Counted from the first letter of the stretch, positions 1-11,944 are shown. The stretch: 64,000 nt of DNA from Apostichopus japonicus (GCF_037975245.1 NC_092577.1:15700013-15764012); one strand, 5' to 3'. Program-made: numbers and translations. The notes: generated from the sequence alone by a model not told the origin.

Positions 1-770
1 ATTTAATCCAGAGTATACTAGGTAAAGGTTTATTAGCGTCAATGTAATGATTTTTTTTTCTTCAATACACAACCACTGCCATTTGTTATGCCATCTTCAA
101 CATTTATATTTGCTATAGTTTCATATTTATTGCCAACTGCAATTGTTAATGTACCAAACAGACCAGAAGTTGTACTAGCATCTTTCGGTATTGCAGCTTT
201 CATTTTCTTTGATGCTGTTTGCCATATTTCCACAAATTGAATCTTGAGCAGAAATAGTTATGTTTTTATTACAAGACAAAGTGAATGTTTATCGTTATAC
301 TGATTGACCAAAAGCGTTGGTGGGATATAAATGTGGAATGCAAGGCGAAATTAGTCTTTCATTATGTATGATGCATGATTTTAAATCCTGTATGTCGGCT
401 GCAGTATGTTCTCCTTCTCTAAGCCTTTTTAGTCATTGTGCAAATTGTATGTCATCTTTTTGTCTCATGATTTCTGTCAATTCATGTACAGTAAAATATT
501 CTTTCCACATATTTGGCGCAAGAGGTCCAAAACCATGCTCAAGATCTTCAAATATCCATCGATCCATAACAGGTTTCAGCAGGAAAAGGTCAGCAACTGC
601 AATTATGTTAACTCCTTCAAATGGTTTTTTTATTACCCATTATTTCTTGCAGCCTTTCATGTATGAAGAGAAAGTGTCTATTTCCTACCATCGAAATTTC
701 ATCAATGATTACAACTTCTAGACTTATACTGTACTTGCAAAGTGTTGAGCTTGTGAGTGGTTATTTTTTT
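1..770 (-). pseudogene. Helitron Pif1-like helicase, motif II to C-terminal part
   Basis: The minus strand reads VVIIDEISMVG (about 680-722), the Walker B/DEISM motif of Pif1 helicases. A frameshift follows, then DLFLLKPV (motif III), then LTEIMRQKDD (motif IV region). Farther on, IAVGNKYETIANINVEDG and NGSGCV (about 60-150) match the C-terminal part of Helitron helicases. The known role of the family is unwinding DNA during rolling-circle transposition. At least three frameshifts and several stops mean no functional protein. The Walker A half lies at 1481-1767, displaced by an insert. Confidence 0.8.
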
Positions 771-777
771 ATAGTTG

Positions 778-1473
778 GCGCACGGAGCAAACAAACAGTC
801 TAACTGGTAAATTCCGCTTTTTGTATAATTATATTTATTCAATCTGTATTGAAAGAAAATAAAGAAAAATAATCAAGAAAATCATTTAAGAAGAGCGCCA
901 TCACTTTGAAAACTTGCCAAGCCGTAAATGTATCATCGCGCTTGTACCACTACTTATACACTAAGCCTAGCTACACACAATCCAGCTAACTGTAAATCCA
1001 TAAAAAATGAACTTATCTAACCTTCACAGGGCTCGCCAAACCATAGAATAATGATTAAAAGCAATACACAAACATACACGCACGACCCCCGGTCGGAACA
1101 GTAAGAGTAAACACTTGCCCACCCCCATAAATACGGCAAAGTTGTCGAGTATACTCAAAATAAATCAGTAAGTAGTCTATACACTGCTTACGGTTAGGCC
1201 CGCAAAACATAAACCTTAAACTAAAGACAATGTCAAACTTATAAGACATTATACATGAACATTATATAAGAATACCTACTTCTTTGGCGGAATCACCGGT
1301 ATTTCTCACAAAACTTTAACACTTCTATTCAACGTAAAAACATGTAAAATGATCACAAACTGGTTAGCAGAATATGATTGAACAGGTTAGCTTTACGGTA
1401 TGACTAACTTCTCGTTTTCCAAGAAAAACACGACAGAGCGCTCCCTTGGAACGCCGATTGATACAACGAAACA
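778..1473. mobile_element. Insert splitting the Helitron helicase, flanked by 7-bp direct repeats
   Basis: The helicase reading frame breaks at RGFNY (about 1480) and resumes at KKITTHKLNT (about 770). The heptamer atagttg occurs at 771-777 and 1474-1480, exactly at the two break points. Removing 778-1473 plus one heptamer joins the two halves in frame, up to a separate 1-nt shift near 723. The 696-bp insert has no clear terminal inverted repeats and no recognised coding sequence. It fits a non-autonomous insertion with a target-site duplication; a chance heptamer is possible but the frame argument makes it unlikely. Confidence 0.55.
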
Positions 1474-1480
1474 ATAGTTG

Positions 1481-2341
1481 AATCCTCTATTTGGATCAAT
1501 TTTAAAAGCAGAATGAAAAGTGTGTCTATGAATATTATACGCAGCTTTCCCAGTAGGTGCACATAATAAAATTCTACACTGCTCTGGATCAGCGCCTTCT
1601 GTCGAACAAAGCAATCTGTTCAAAGCTTGGTACAATGTTTTCACAACAATTGATTTTCCTACACCTGCTCCGCCAGTTAGAAATACATGTAAAGGTTCTC
1701 TGTTTGTAGTCATCCATTGCATGACATGCGTGAACAATTTTCTTTGTCGGACATTTAATTGAGACAAAGTTTCAAGAAATTGTTCATCTCAAATGCGTTT
1801 AGACGAATTTTCAACAGTTGGAGATGCAGTTGCACATAAACCTATTTCATTTGATATGTCAGAAACAGCATGTGATTGTACAGTGGGATAAAAGAAGCTG
1901 TATTCAGTACAATATCATGTTCCTAGCATCAAATCATCTTCTTCCATTTGTTGTGTCATGGGTGCAACTGTTGGCAAGCTATTTTCACTGAAATAGTCTA
2001 ACATCGCTTGTGTCAAATCTGCATGTGTCAAGTGCTTTTTAGGTTCATATTTATTCAAATAAGGGTTTATGACATCAACATGAGACATGAAGCTGTCTCT
2101 CTCTATATGTGTTGTATGTACCTACCAGGTGAGATTCATTGCGCCAAGGTTTGTACAACATAAGCTTCTCTGTATAGAAATTTTCAGGACCAGTCTCTTT
2201 GTTGTAGTTACAAAACGTATTACTGGACTTTGACTGTCCTGATTGAAATACCTGATGGCAAGGAGATGCTAATGTCAGTATCTGCTGAAAGATGATCTTC
2301 TGAATGATCAGTAATTGTAGGGTCATCAGCATAATCATCAC
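1481..2341 (-). pseudogene. Helitron Pif1-like helicase, N-terminal part with Walker A
   Basis: The minus strand 1767 to 1481 encodes LNVRQRKLFTHVMQW, FLTGGAGVGKS (Walker A, P-loop) and LLCAPTGKAAYNI (motif Ia), the start of Pif1/RecD-type helicase domains in Helitrons. Just upstream, EQFLETLSQ follows an in-frame TGA near 1789. The stretch 2341 to 1800 carries TGPENFYTEKLMLYKPWRN and GTYNTYRE, a conserved linker before the helicase, then an acidic, shifted segment. It continues directly from the Rep block at 2395-3475. Broken by at least one stop and one frameshift. Confidence 0.85.
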
Positions 2342-2394
2342 AATAGTTATCTTCTATTTCTTTGGGGAATTCCACAATTAATTTTCATACATAA

Positions 2395-3475
2395 TCAGCT
2401 AAGGGCCAACTCTCTAGCATTCTTGGTTCTGATTGAGTAACGTTCAAGTACATTACTGCATTCAATATCAGTGTCATTTGGGTTCATTCCTCCAAGCTTA
2501 TCCTTACTCTTCAAAAGAAATGTCCTATCTTCTTTGGGAGATGTATTACAGAAGACTACTGACCGTGAAGATCTTGTAATAGGTAGTTGCAATAAAAGAT
2601 AAGCAGCTTCTTGTGCACTTACTTCTACAGCATTTACAAATTTTGTACCAAATATTCGGACTTGATTTCTGATGTCTAAATTGCCTTGTTTTGCTTCTTT
2701 GCATGCTTGGTCCAAAAGAACACTCATTCCCCGTTAACTTACTCATATATGCAACAATATAAACAGCACATGCATATGGATCAGTAACAAATTGGATGTC
2801 ATGATTAGCTCCATAGACTCAGAACAAATTCTTCATGTAACAATTAACCCTGATAACAGAAGGTGACCGTCTTCTTCAGTTAGGCCAAGCACTAATTTTG
2901 CTTCATTGTAATATGTTGTTCATGTGAAAAAGTTTCGGTTTCAATTGGTCTCAGGAGCATAGTTTTGTTCATCGGTGGCTTGGGAAATCCAAAACGACAT
3001 AGGTTTGCCTCCTTTACGACAAGTTTTTGAATGTTGTGTCTCTCAAATTCCAACATTGCTACTGAGTTAACCGATACATCATCTGAACAAGATATATATT
3101 TATTAGCAAATGTTACAATCTCTTCAGAGCTGTTATTTTCTACAGTTGGAGCATTTTCTATCCAAACAGTATATGGGCATGTGGCGAACCTCTATGCTGA
3201 AATTCTATCCTAAGAAAGGAATATACAATTTTTCCAATTGGATGAAGATCAGATTTAATGACATCTATAAGAAAAACTTGAAGTCTATGATCAAAGAAGC
3301 CTACGCATGTTACAGGATCTGCTTTGACTAACCTGCAGCGTGTTTTCCAGTTCATATTTGCCAATTCTTCATCAGTAGAATTTTTATTATCAATCATTTT
3401 GCCAAGTACTCTCAATAAATCATGCCACCCAGTATCTGCTGCTGATAAAGGCACAAAATAAGTTGGATATCCCAA
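2395..3475 (-). pseudogene. Helitron Rep region (HUH endonuclease and two-tyrosine motifs)
   Basis: The minus strand encodes ADPVTCVGFFDHR, then FQHRGSPHAHILFG (about 3158-3200). HAH is the HUH metal-binding motif of rolling-circle endonucleases. After a stop the frame continues through CRFGFPKPP (about 2985-3010). DPYACAVYIVAYMSK (about 2740-2790) carries the paired catalytic tyrosines. VSAQEAAYLLLQLPITRSSR (about 2565-2625) is a further conserved Helitron block. In the family this domain nicks and joins DNA strands during transposition. Several stops and frame changes between 2730 and 3160 make it inactive. Confidence 0.85.
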
Positions 3476-3731
3476 CTACCACCATTGCTAAAAGCTCGTT
3501 TTTTCTTTTTTCCAGGTATGGTGGAGAATTTCCTAATGATCTATATATTCTGTAACCTTCATCTAATTTTAGAAGATTGTTTACTTTTCCCTGTCTAATA
3601 TATCTCCAACTGTATGTATACTGTTTACCATTAATCTTACATCTTCTGATAGCAAGGGTAACTTTTTCTGCGATTTGTTTCATTTGAATCTTTTTCAACT
3701 TGAATAACAAATTAGGTATGCAAGTAGCCAC
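3420..3731 (-). pseudogene. Start of the Helitron_like_N region
   Basis: An open minus-strand stretch of about 100 codons lies immediately upstream of the HUH block and overlaps it in another frame near 3420-3475, which marks a frameshift. It includes AEKVTLAIRRC and SWRYIRQGKVNNLLKLDEGY. The second phrase resembles the conserved lead-in to Helitron_like_N domains, and the Rep block's MGYPTYFVPLSAADTGW follows on. The assignment rests on position and weak similarity more than on a diagnostic motif. Confidence 0.6.
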
Positions 3732-4083
3732 ACGTCTATCAATGCTTCGGAGCTCCCATTTACAAATCTCACTATAATGTAGTGGTAACCTTTGCTGTGG
3801 CCTCCTGTTACCACATGTAATGTAGGAAATGCTAGAAACTCTGGATCATGAAAGAATGAAATTGGTATTCTATTCTCACCTGGAGCTCTAGTTATTACTT
3901 GACTTGAATCATATTATGAACAGGTCAAAAGTGTATCCATATTGCCTTCCTCTTGATCATCATTTATTTCATGAAAAGCTCCAGAATCAATACTTTCCTG
4001 CTCAGGTTCATCATCTGCTGCAGTAGATAATTGTCCAATTTCCTCTGAAATAACTTTTAGCTATTCGTAATCGACTTGTATCT

Positions 4084-4686
4084 TTAATTCTTTGAAACAG
4101 AACCATTGTTAACCAACCAATGAAGTCCTTCCATTACTTTCAACGGTCTTACATTCTCAACATAAACATTACATATATATGTCAGTCTTCTTTTCAGCTT
4201 AACTGGTACAGTTTCAGATGCAGTTAAGTGTCTTGACAAAGCAGTAATTGTTGGCATAGTATCGACTGGAACATTAACAACATTTCCTCTCAAGGACATT
4301 TGTCCACCCCTACGAAGTTCTCTCAATGGCATAAAAGGAATACGTGGAGATAGTAATCTCTCTTCCAGATTACATAAATTAAGCTGTTCTGGTTTATCAT
4401 GAAAACCACCATGGTTCGCAATAGACCATGTTGGAATTATTCCTGTTTTCATATAATTTGGACAGGTGTGACAAACCCACTCTTGATTTCGGATAGATAA
4501 ATACCCAGTAGTGCATTCACTAAGAACTTTATTGTACTGGCTAACAGAATGTCTAAACCCATGTTTGGTGACAACTTGTACAAACATAACTTGGTCCATG
4601 CTTTTTTTGGCTTTAAACATGTCATGAAGGCTATCTATTGATTTTTTTATTTCTTGGCAAAGGTTTGTTAACATTTCCATTACCAT
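4084..4686 (-). pseudogene. DUF6570-like region of the Helitron protein
   Basis: A 200-codon open stretch, the longest in the element. It contains WVCHTCPNYMKTGIIP, a Cys-x2-Cys zinc-finger-like segment, then LCNLEERLLSPRIPFMPLR and GQMSLRGNVVNVPVD. These phrases are typical of the DUF6570 region that precedes the Rep domain in animal Helitron proteins. It sits at the expected place, about 350 bp upstream of the Rep lead-in on the same strand. The molecular role of this region is not established. An acidic stretch with stops (about 3900-4080) separates it from the next block. Confidence 0.8.
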
Positions 4687-4953
4687 GTTTTGCAGATGGT
4701 TGAGTGCAGCTTGTAGTTTGTTGATTGCAGGATTTGTAAGGCTTTCTCAGTTCACGCAACCTTTTTTGTATTTGCTTTGCTATTAGTTGTGGTGTTATTG
4801 TTAAGTTTGTATACAGCTTCTAGTTTTCTTATTGCACGATTTCCGAGGCTTTGACTTTTGTAGTTGACCTTTATGTGAGGGTTTTTCGCCTTTAGTCGAA
4901 CTTCAATGATGTATGCCAAGCCTATTTTTTTTTTAACATTATTCTCACAGCGC

Positions 4954-5253
4954 TTAAGACTTGGGTACCTGTTGTGAACTATTAGATTTAGATTTACTTT
5001 TCTTTGGAAATCTTTTCGCTTTCAATTTTGCTAATGAAATTTTGTTCTTAGTTAAGGCATGCGTCCTATATTTATACAACCGTTGATGGTTATCTTTCCT
5101 GAAATGCTGTGTATTACTGTCATGTGTAGTACTGTCAGTAGATGTACTACTTTGTTGGTGCGAATTTTGGTATTGCAAATAAGATGATAATGACTGTACC
5201 GGTCGTGGCAAGACGCAAAAAGACGGATGGTTTCGAACAAGAAGTAAAGTCAC
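4954..5253 (-). other. Open stretch with a basic, Ser/Lys-rich C-terminus
   Basis: A 99-codon minus-strand open frame upstream of the DUF6570-like block. It ends in a Lys/Ser-rich tail (KAKRFPKKSKSKS). It has no recognisable domain. By position it could be a linker or an earlier exon of the Helitron protein, but I cannot support that from motifs. The stretch 4690-4950 between them is full of stops. Confidence 0.25.
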
Positions 5254-5259
5254 CGCAAT

Positions 5260-5930
5260 TTATTGGCTCCGCACTCGTTTTATGACTATAACTCCCGTAA
5301 AACTATCGAAAATACAAAAATAGAAAACTTACAGTACTAAATACATTTTTATAATTGTTTTTTTGCATAAATAAAAACTACACAAATTTCACTATTGCAC
5401 AAACATGAACCATCAAATACACATGAAGAAAGCATTTAACCTATAATATATAAACACCAAAATACCTCTTTAGCCTTTTAATGTCGAGAACTTCCAGCAA
5501 CCACTATTACCAACTGCTTACGTGGCATTACGTGGCTTCGCATGGATCTCAGATCTTAATATATAAATTACTATACGTGTTCTGGCTAAACGCAACCAAT
5601 GCCAGCCAGTGGTCCCTTTTCCGTGTGCGCCCAATATATATCAAAGGACATTGAAAAGGACTTATTACGTAAGATAAATCACGAGGGTTCAACGAGCCAA
5701 TCACGCAAGGTACTCGTTTAAACATGAGCAAATAATTATGCAGCTGAATCTTAACAATTTGAGGTATGGTCAAACAAAGTTACCAAATGTTATATAACAG
5801 ACAACAATACGAAAAAACGCAAAATATATTTCACTACAATGACTTAAAGCCAAACATGTCAATTGATCCTGAAGAAGTATGCATGGCAGATTGTATTGAA
5901 ATTGGTTTTATCTCTATAATGGTTGAAGCA
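5260..5930. other. No recognised gene
   Basis: Short open stretches on both strands (for example 5549-5773 minus, 5766-5948 plus) without recognisable motifs. By order this would be the part of the Helitron between the protease-like block and the DUF6570-like block, or an unrelated insertion. Confidence 0.4.
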
Positions 5931-6634
5931 CACAGAGAAAAAGAATGACCTCAATTGCGTACATGAGAGATGAGATTTTCTATATTATTAAAGTAAAGTT
6001 GAACAGCATTGCCATTATCAGCAAGCAATCCATGATTATTTCTACTGTGTGAATGAAATACCCCATATGTATCATTTGTTTTTTTTTAAATATTGCTATC
6101 ATATATTCTCCAAGAACCATAACATTAGTATCAGATACACACAATGCATGTTGAACAATAATATCAATGGGTTCTAAAATAGATTGACCATGAATCAGCA
6201 ATTGAAAACTTGCCATATATACTTGGGAAAAACTTTAGATTGTGTATGATGTTATCAAGTGATACTTAAGGTGGAAAAGCATTTGTACTTAAATATTGGG
6301 AATTATCAAGGTGATTCGTGAGTATTAATCTTTCCCTTATTAATCTGTACAATTCGTGACCTTCTCGTAAGATTCTATCAATATGAGAGGTACTAATAAC
6401 TTCATATATGTTGATTAAAACAAGAGCGATAAGAGCATTGCAAGAACATTGTCTTCCAGCTCTGAACTCTGAGAACTGGTCTCCCTGATGAAATGAACCC
6501 ATCACTATGTATGTAAATAAAATATCTACAGTAGGAACTTCAAGAGATGTTGGTGTCCGCCATTGTGTATATGTTGCAATAGGGTTTTCTTGATTCAACC
6601 TTCCTGCACGTGACCTCCTAGATTTGCGGGGCAT
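5930..6634 (-). pseudogene. Cysteine-protease-like N-terminal domain (Helitron-associated)
   Basis: The frame starts at 6634 with MPRKSRRSRAGR, a basic start typical of this Helitron-associated N-terminus. GSFHQGDQFSEF and GRQCSCNALIAL (about 6415-6500) follow, with a Cys in the place of the catalytic cysteine. After frameshifts, SHSRNNHGLLADNGNA (about 6000-6050) supplies the expected His motif. The order Cys-block then His-block fits a papain-fold deubiquitinase-like protease carried by some animal Helitrons; that function is inference. At least two frame changes between about 6000 and 6270 make it non-functional. It lies upstream of and on the same strand as the Rep/helicase blocks. Confidence 0.6.
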
Positions 6635-6639
6635 TATGT

Positions 6640-8397
6640 TTGATATTGGTTATTCGGACATTTTTGTTCAGATTATATGTAATATACCTGTTTTGGATAT
6701 TAGTTTGGGCTATGAAAAACATGTGTCCAAGCTAAGTGTAATCAGTTATTGTTACTAAGTATTAGTAATCTGAATGTAAAAGACTATATGACTGTTTCAG
6801 ATATTATTTTGGCTATGGAAAACTATGTATACTTGCTGTTGCTAGGAAAGTTAGTATGTCCAAACTATTGCAATAGAACAAAATCTAGATTGAAAAGTGA
6901 CAAAACTTGCTCCAATTTGGTATGGCTTTTTCCAAACTGTTCAAACTTGTATAAAACCAGCAGTGCACCAACACCGAACTATTTCAACTTGAGTAAACTT
7001 AAAATGCTAAACAAACTTTGAAATAAATCCAAAGCAAACTTTCTTCAAACTTAACAATACTATACCTTATGAACTGGATGTAGATTTCAGATGTAAAGAA
7101 AAAGAATGTATTAGTATCAATACGTTACAATTAGACATGCATTTGCTCTGCAAACAGTATATCCCTGCGATCAGGGGCGTCAGAGGCCATAGTGCTGGGC
7201 ACATAGGCAAGACATTTCGACATACTGTAGCGTTACCGCCAAATTGTACGAAGTTTAACGAGACTGTTCCACCGTAAATTCAGGAAACGGAAAAGTTGAT
7301 TGTTCAAAGAATAACATTGTAGCCCCAAAATAAGTCACGAAACACAGCTATTAAAGTTGGCTTCTATTTATTAATGCAAGGCACTGACTTAAAAGTCTAA
7401 ATAACAACAAGGTAAACAAGAACTGACTGAATAATTACTAACAGCTAACAACTGACCGAGTGACACAGACTAAATATGATTGCTAGAGTAGCAAACTAAA
7501 TGGTAGCTGACAACTAACAACTGGAATCTGGCTACTGCCCACTGACTACATCTCTTTTTAAACAGAACCCATGCTACTGACCACCAATCCTGATAAGCAA
7601 GCCAGCAGTCTTCGCACCTTTTTACAAAGAATAATATAAGCACATGCATACAATGAAACTCTCCCAGGACTAATAATAAGATAAGAGCATGCAGTAAAAC
7701 TTTCCCAAGCTTTTAAATCAAGATAAGATACGCTTATAGCACTTATTCTTATGGCTCATAAGTTTTTTTAATTAATACTTACAGAGTCTCAGGAGTACAG
7801 ATTATAAAGACTACATGAGGCTCTCTCATTATAGTCATATATACTATTGTGTGAGAAAATTTACTTTCTCACCACCCTGAAGTCAGAACAATACTTTGAA
7901 AACTTTCTTTTGGAAAAAATTAGATTTTTAAACAGACTTCAGCATCACTCTGGAATGCTGTGGAAATAGTCTATTAGTATGTACATCTACATAGGAGTCT
8001 TTATATTTTGAAGGAAGAAGTTAAAAATTAACCAGGCAGGTAGTCTCCAAAAATGTGTCGGGCGGCCATTTAAAAAATGAAACAAGGGCCTCGTAAATTT
8101 TGTTTTTTATTTGGTCTAAACAGAGACATTAAATTTGATAACTCAAGAATTTTAATTCCCTTGTACAACTTATAACGAGCGAACCTAACTACTAGGCCCT
8201 AAATTGAAGCTTCATAGGGGAGCAATAGAAATTGACCACAGATTGTGAAGGTCGCCATGATTTTCATACCCTGCAACTCGGGAAACACCCCCTGTATACG
8301 TTTGATACAAACTGAAATAAACATCTTTCAAACATTGGCATTGTTTTCTTCTTTCCCAGAGACTTCTTCATAGACATCTTGAAATTTTTTCAAAGTC
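6640..8397. other. AT-rich DNA, no recognised gene
   Basis: Both strands are broken by frequent stops. A 90-codon plus-strand open frame at 6749-7021 is low in complexity and has no motif. I see no terminal repeats and no RNA gene. Confidence 0.5.
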
Positions 8398-8812
8398 TGA
8401 GGGGAGCAGGCGGAGTGGCTACGATGGCCCCAGTTGCACGATACTTATTTCTTATACTTATACTTATTTACACCAAAAAATGTTGAAGAATATTTTAAGT
8501 CGGAGGGGAGTAAGGAGAGTGGCTACGATGGACTGGTTTTCATTTCTGCCTATCCTTTTATAAAGAAAAATGTGAGGGGAGTAGAAAGAGTGGCTAGATG
8601 GCTCCGATTGCATTGTTCTCATTTCTGCCTATCTTTTAATACAGAAAAATGTTTCAAAATTTTTTTAATCTGAGGACAGTAGGGAGAGTGGCTAGGATGG
8701 GTCCAGTTGCATCGTTCTCATTTATGTGTATCCTCTTCTACAGGGAACAGTGGAAAAAGATTTTCGATTCAGAGGGGAGTAGGGATAGTGGCTGCGATTG
8801 CATAGTTCTCAA
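8398..8812. repeat. Degenerate tandem repeat, about five units of ~100 bp
   Basis: A shared core (ggggagtaggGAGAGTGGCT-like, then a C/G-poor stretch ending in catttctgcctatc) begins near 8400, 8505, 8576, 8675 and 8774. Spacings are about 104, 71, 99 and 99 bp, so one unit is shortened. The units have diverged by substitutions and small indels, indicating an old array. Confidence 0.75.
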
Positions 8813-8883
8813 GAACGTAGCCATTTAAGAACGTAGCCACCTAGCAGCCACCTAGGCCTGTAGGCCTAGTTGGAGCCTTTATT

Positions 8884-9460
8884 ACATATATTTCAACTGG
8901 TAGGTATTTATTTTTCTCATGCTGAAATATTACGAAAATGAAGTTGTTCAGACTATGCATTGTTCCTAACTTCGCATAACTCTTACTATAATAAATTACT
9001 TACGAGTACGACTAGCCTAGTAGTAGTAATACTAGAATGACCATGCAAAGTTTACAAACAGAATATGAGGGTATTTTCAACCATTCAACTGAAGAAATAC
9101 CCGTATAAAACAAATTTCAGCCTTTATTTTATTTTCTGTACAGGAAAATATTGACTAGCCTAGCCTATGCCTAGGTTGACAACGTCGGAGTATAATTCGA
9201 ACGGCCAACTAAAATGGCGGCCAAAGTTGAGTTTTGCGAGGTTCTATTGAAGTAAACACAATGTTCAAGTACCTGACGGAAATATTTTTCAAAGGTCATT
9301 TTTTGTGGGAAGATCGTAAAATTTTGTGACCTTACATTCAATTTATTCATGATTTTAATTACATATTTCAAAACTGGTTGCTTTTCATTTTACCCTTGCT
9401 GAAATATTACGAACATGCGGATGTCCGATCTTAGCAGAGTTCCTAACTTCGTAATACTGT
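8884..9460. repeat. Pair of diverged direct repeats (about 8884-8985 and 9361-9460)
   Basis: The phrase gctgaaatattacga and its surroundings, followed by gttcctaacttcg, occur in both places about 477 bp apart and in the same orientation. The intervening DNA contains aaaatggcggcc near 9211, a YY1-like word, but no gene could be assigned. Confidence 0.6.
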
Positions 9461-10238
9461 ATATAGGCCTAGTATACACTAGTACAAATCAGCCTTAACT
9501 TAGCCCTACGCTAGGTCCACTGTACCATGGAGCTATAAACAGATGACTGTACTAACGGAGTAACGTTAGATGGAACAGTAAATTACTTACCGCTTTCTTC
9601 TACTGGCGAGTTGGATTACCAATATTCCGCTGCACTGGATCTATCTAATTGTAGAGAGTTGGATTTGGTGGTACGTGCACGTGCAGTCTATACGGAAATA
9701 CACGCAGCGCTGCAGGCGTGCACAGCAGTTCTATTTTTAACCCAAACATCCAGCATATCAACAAGCGCTCGTCCAATCACAATAGGAATCATAAATTCAA
9801 CTTATTACTGCATGATCACCGTGTGTTTTTATTTAATTATCATAAAGACACAGAGTTTAATTTAAAGGTACAGGTAAAAAATAATAAAACTATGTTGACC
9901 GATGTAATTGAGCAAATGGTTACGTCTCCATCGCAATATCTTTAAGCGCTGTATTAACAAGAGCAGCAATGCAGCTGTTTCTCCATGTATATTATTTCCA
10001 CCGATGTAAAATGCTATTGAAACATTTCTTGAGAAATAAATCAAGGTGATCCGTCTTAAGTGTCTCGTCTGGTTGAGCTATCAGTGGTTTTCATCGGTAT
10101 CCATGCAAATCACCAGTTCCAGAGCAAATGAGCCTACAACTATATAGCAAACTATGTCAATATAGCTGCTGCGGTTAATAAGATATACTTCCTGTGAACT
10201 TTGATGATAATTACCAAATTTGCTCCAATGACCTCATG
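9461..10238. other. No recognised gene
   Basis: Contains short open frames (9611-9865 and 9718-9945 plus) without motifs. On the minus strand a strong splice-donor-like gtaagt lies near 9588-9594, after a short open stretch, but no matching exon chain was found. Confidence 0.4.
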
Positions 10239-10525
10239 TACCAAGTTTCATGTTGATCTAACAATTACGGTTTATTTCACTGTCTAGAGTGAGGTTATAT
10301 ATAGAATAATCAACGCTCTGGGTTTAATACAAGCGAAGCCAGAGTGCATCCAGCGATAGCATTAAACACAGCGTTGATTATTTGTTAGATAACCTCACGA
10401 TAACACCAATCAAATTTGAGGATTCTATTCAAGCATAAATGAATGTGTAGTAAAATGACCTCCCCATTTTGCAGCAAGAAATGTTGGCTAAAGGTACCAA
10501 GTTTCATGTTGATCCAACAATGTCT
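10239..10525. repeat. Inverted repeat 10289-10328/10361-10398 between two direct repeats
   Basis: Arms of about 38-40 bp (gtgaggttat...ataatcaacgct and its reverse complement) pair with a few mismatches around a 32-nt loop, which is the shape of a small foldback or MITE end. A second word, accaagtttcatgttgatc, occurs as a direct repeat at about 10241 and 10497 on either side of the hairpin. Confidence 0.65.
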
Positions 10526-11640
10526 AGTAATTTGACCTGAAATTGTCATCATTTTCAACATATTAACATGTACAGAAATGACATAGTCGTAATTGTTCGT
10601 TTTATAGGCTCGTTTTATTTCAACACTATTGTAGAAATGGCTGATAGAACTATAAACACAAAAATAAGGAAGAACAAATGATGTAAAAGGAATATAAAAA
10701 GAAACTTAAACAATAACAATGTCATAGTCTGTCTAAAGACTAAATGGCAGGAATGTGTTGGATATTACATGTCGGCAAGGTGATATTAATTTTTTAGTTG
10801 AAATACAGGTGACTTTTGGAGCACACATGATAAATAAGTACTATTTTGGGGGAAAGAATCGGATGAAAAGACTGGGGAAGTATAAAATGATATGTTGTGA
10901 AGGTAAAAGCCTCTCTCTGAATAAATATCATGCACAGCCGCTACTGATTGTGGATCTATCCACCAAATATGAAGTTTGACCATAGTTGTGCTTCATGTGG
11001 AAAAATTAATTTCAACCTCTCTTACTGGATTACTGGAACAATAGATAAACAATATGGGTAGACTACTTCCTTTACACTGCCCAAGATAATGAAAGGTATA
11101 TGTGAATACTGCAAGTAATAACCATAAATCTGTAAACACCGCATTTTTCAATGGTGGTGTTGACAAACAGAATGAGGTCACTACTGACGTTGTCTGGTAG
11201 GCTTCTTATCGAACCGTATGTAAAAAGTTTCATTGTAACTTGCTTAAGATACTGATTTTTGCGAATACCATTCATCTACATTTACTGAATTGTTACATGG
11301 CTTGTTCAAAAGTAGTCAAGAATACAGGTTTTGTACAACCTGCATTCATACCTACAGGAGGACATCCTGTCACACAACCATGATTGCATAGATTCTTTGA
11401 GCCTCTGGCAAGGAATACAAAATAATTTATTTGGAAATAGACAGTTTGATATGTAGTGAATAACTTCAATAAGAAAACTTTGTACATGAATATGTTTCAC
11501 TTTGTATTTACACAGCTGTCTTTTGCACGTAGTTTAAAAATTAAGAAGTGTATTACATGTTATGGAAACCCCTGTCTAATGGAACAGTAATAGTTTGTAA
11601 AAACGAATGTGTAATCTGATTATATTGGCTTAACATTCAG
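10526..11640. other. No recognised gene
   Basis: Open frames of 60-75 codons on both strands (for example 10755-10979 plus, 11072-11275 minus) overlap each other and show no motifs. Nothing else was seen. Confidence 0.45.
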
Positions 11641-11649
11641 GGAGGACAT

Positions 11650-11900
11650 GACTAACTTTTCTTCTGTCCCCCACTCCTTCTCCCCTTGTTCCCTCCCCCC
11701 TTTCACTCATCCTCCCACAGCTCTCTTCCCCTCCTTTTTTCTCCACACCTTTCTGTGTTTGTCCCTCTCCAGTTTATTCCCTACCCTGTTCCTTTAATCC
11801 TTTCTTTGTCCCTCCACTGTTTCTCCTACCTTTCCTCTTTCCCTGTTGCTTTCTTCTGACCATCTCATTGTGTTCACCATGCTCATTAACCTGTCTGTTT
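11650..11900 (+). repeat. Pyrimidine-rich tract
   Basis: About 250 bp almost entirely of C and T, in irregular cccctt/ctttcc blocks. It lies directly before the hammerhead-like motif. This is low-complexity DNA with no coding content. Confidence 0.8.
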
Positions 11901-11944
11901 TCTGTGCGTGTTTTTCTCCCTTCTGTTACTGTACTTGTCATTTA

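Larger units (their letters stand above)
1..6634 (-). mobile_element. Decayed Helitron, nearly full length, running off the left edge
   Basis: Reading the minus strand from 6634 to 1 gives the blocks of an animal Helitron protein in order: a cysteine-protease-like N-terminus, a DUF6570-like region, the HUH and two-tyrosine motifs of the rolling-circle Rep, and a Pif1-type helicase. Stops and frameshifts separate almost every block, so it is a pseudogene. The last recognisable codons (NKPLPSILWIK, about 1-45) sit in a helicase region that should continue left of the window. The 5' TC and 3' CTRR ends of a Helitron were not located. Whether the protease block at 5930-6634 belongs to this same copy is inferred from order and strand only. 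Confidence 0.85.

Noticed and set aside
1055-1249. Minus-strand open frame inside the helicase insert
   Set aside because: 64 codons, no motif, and nothing to separate it from chance.
9211-9255. ATG in a YY1-like word (aaaatggcggcc) as a gene start
   Set aside because: The frame closes after 13 codons with no clear donor; kept only as a regulatory-like word.
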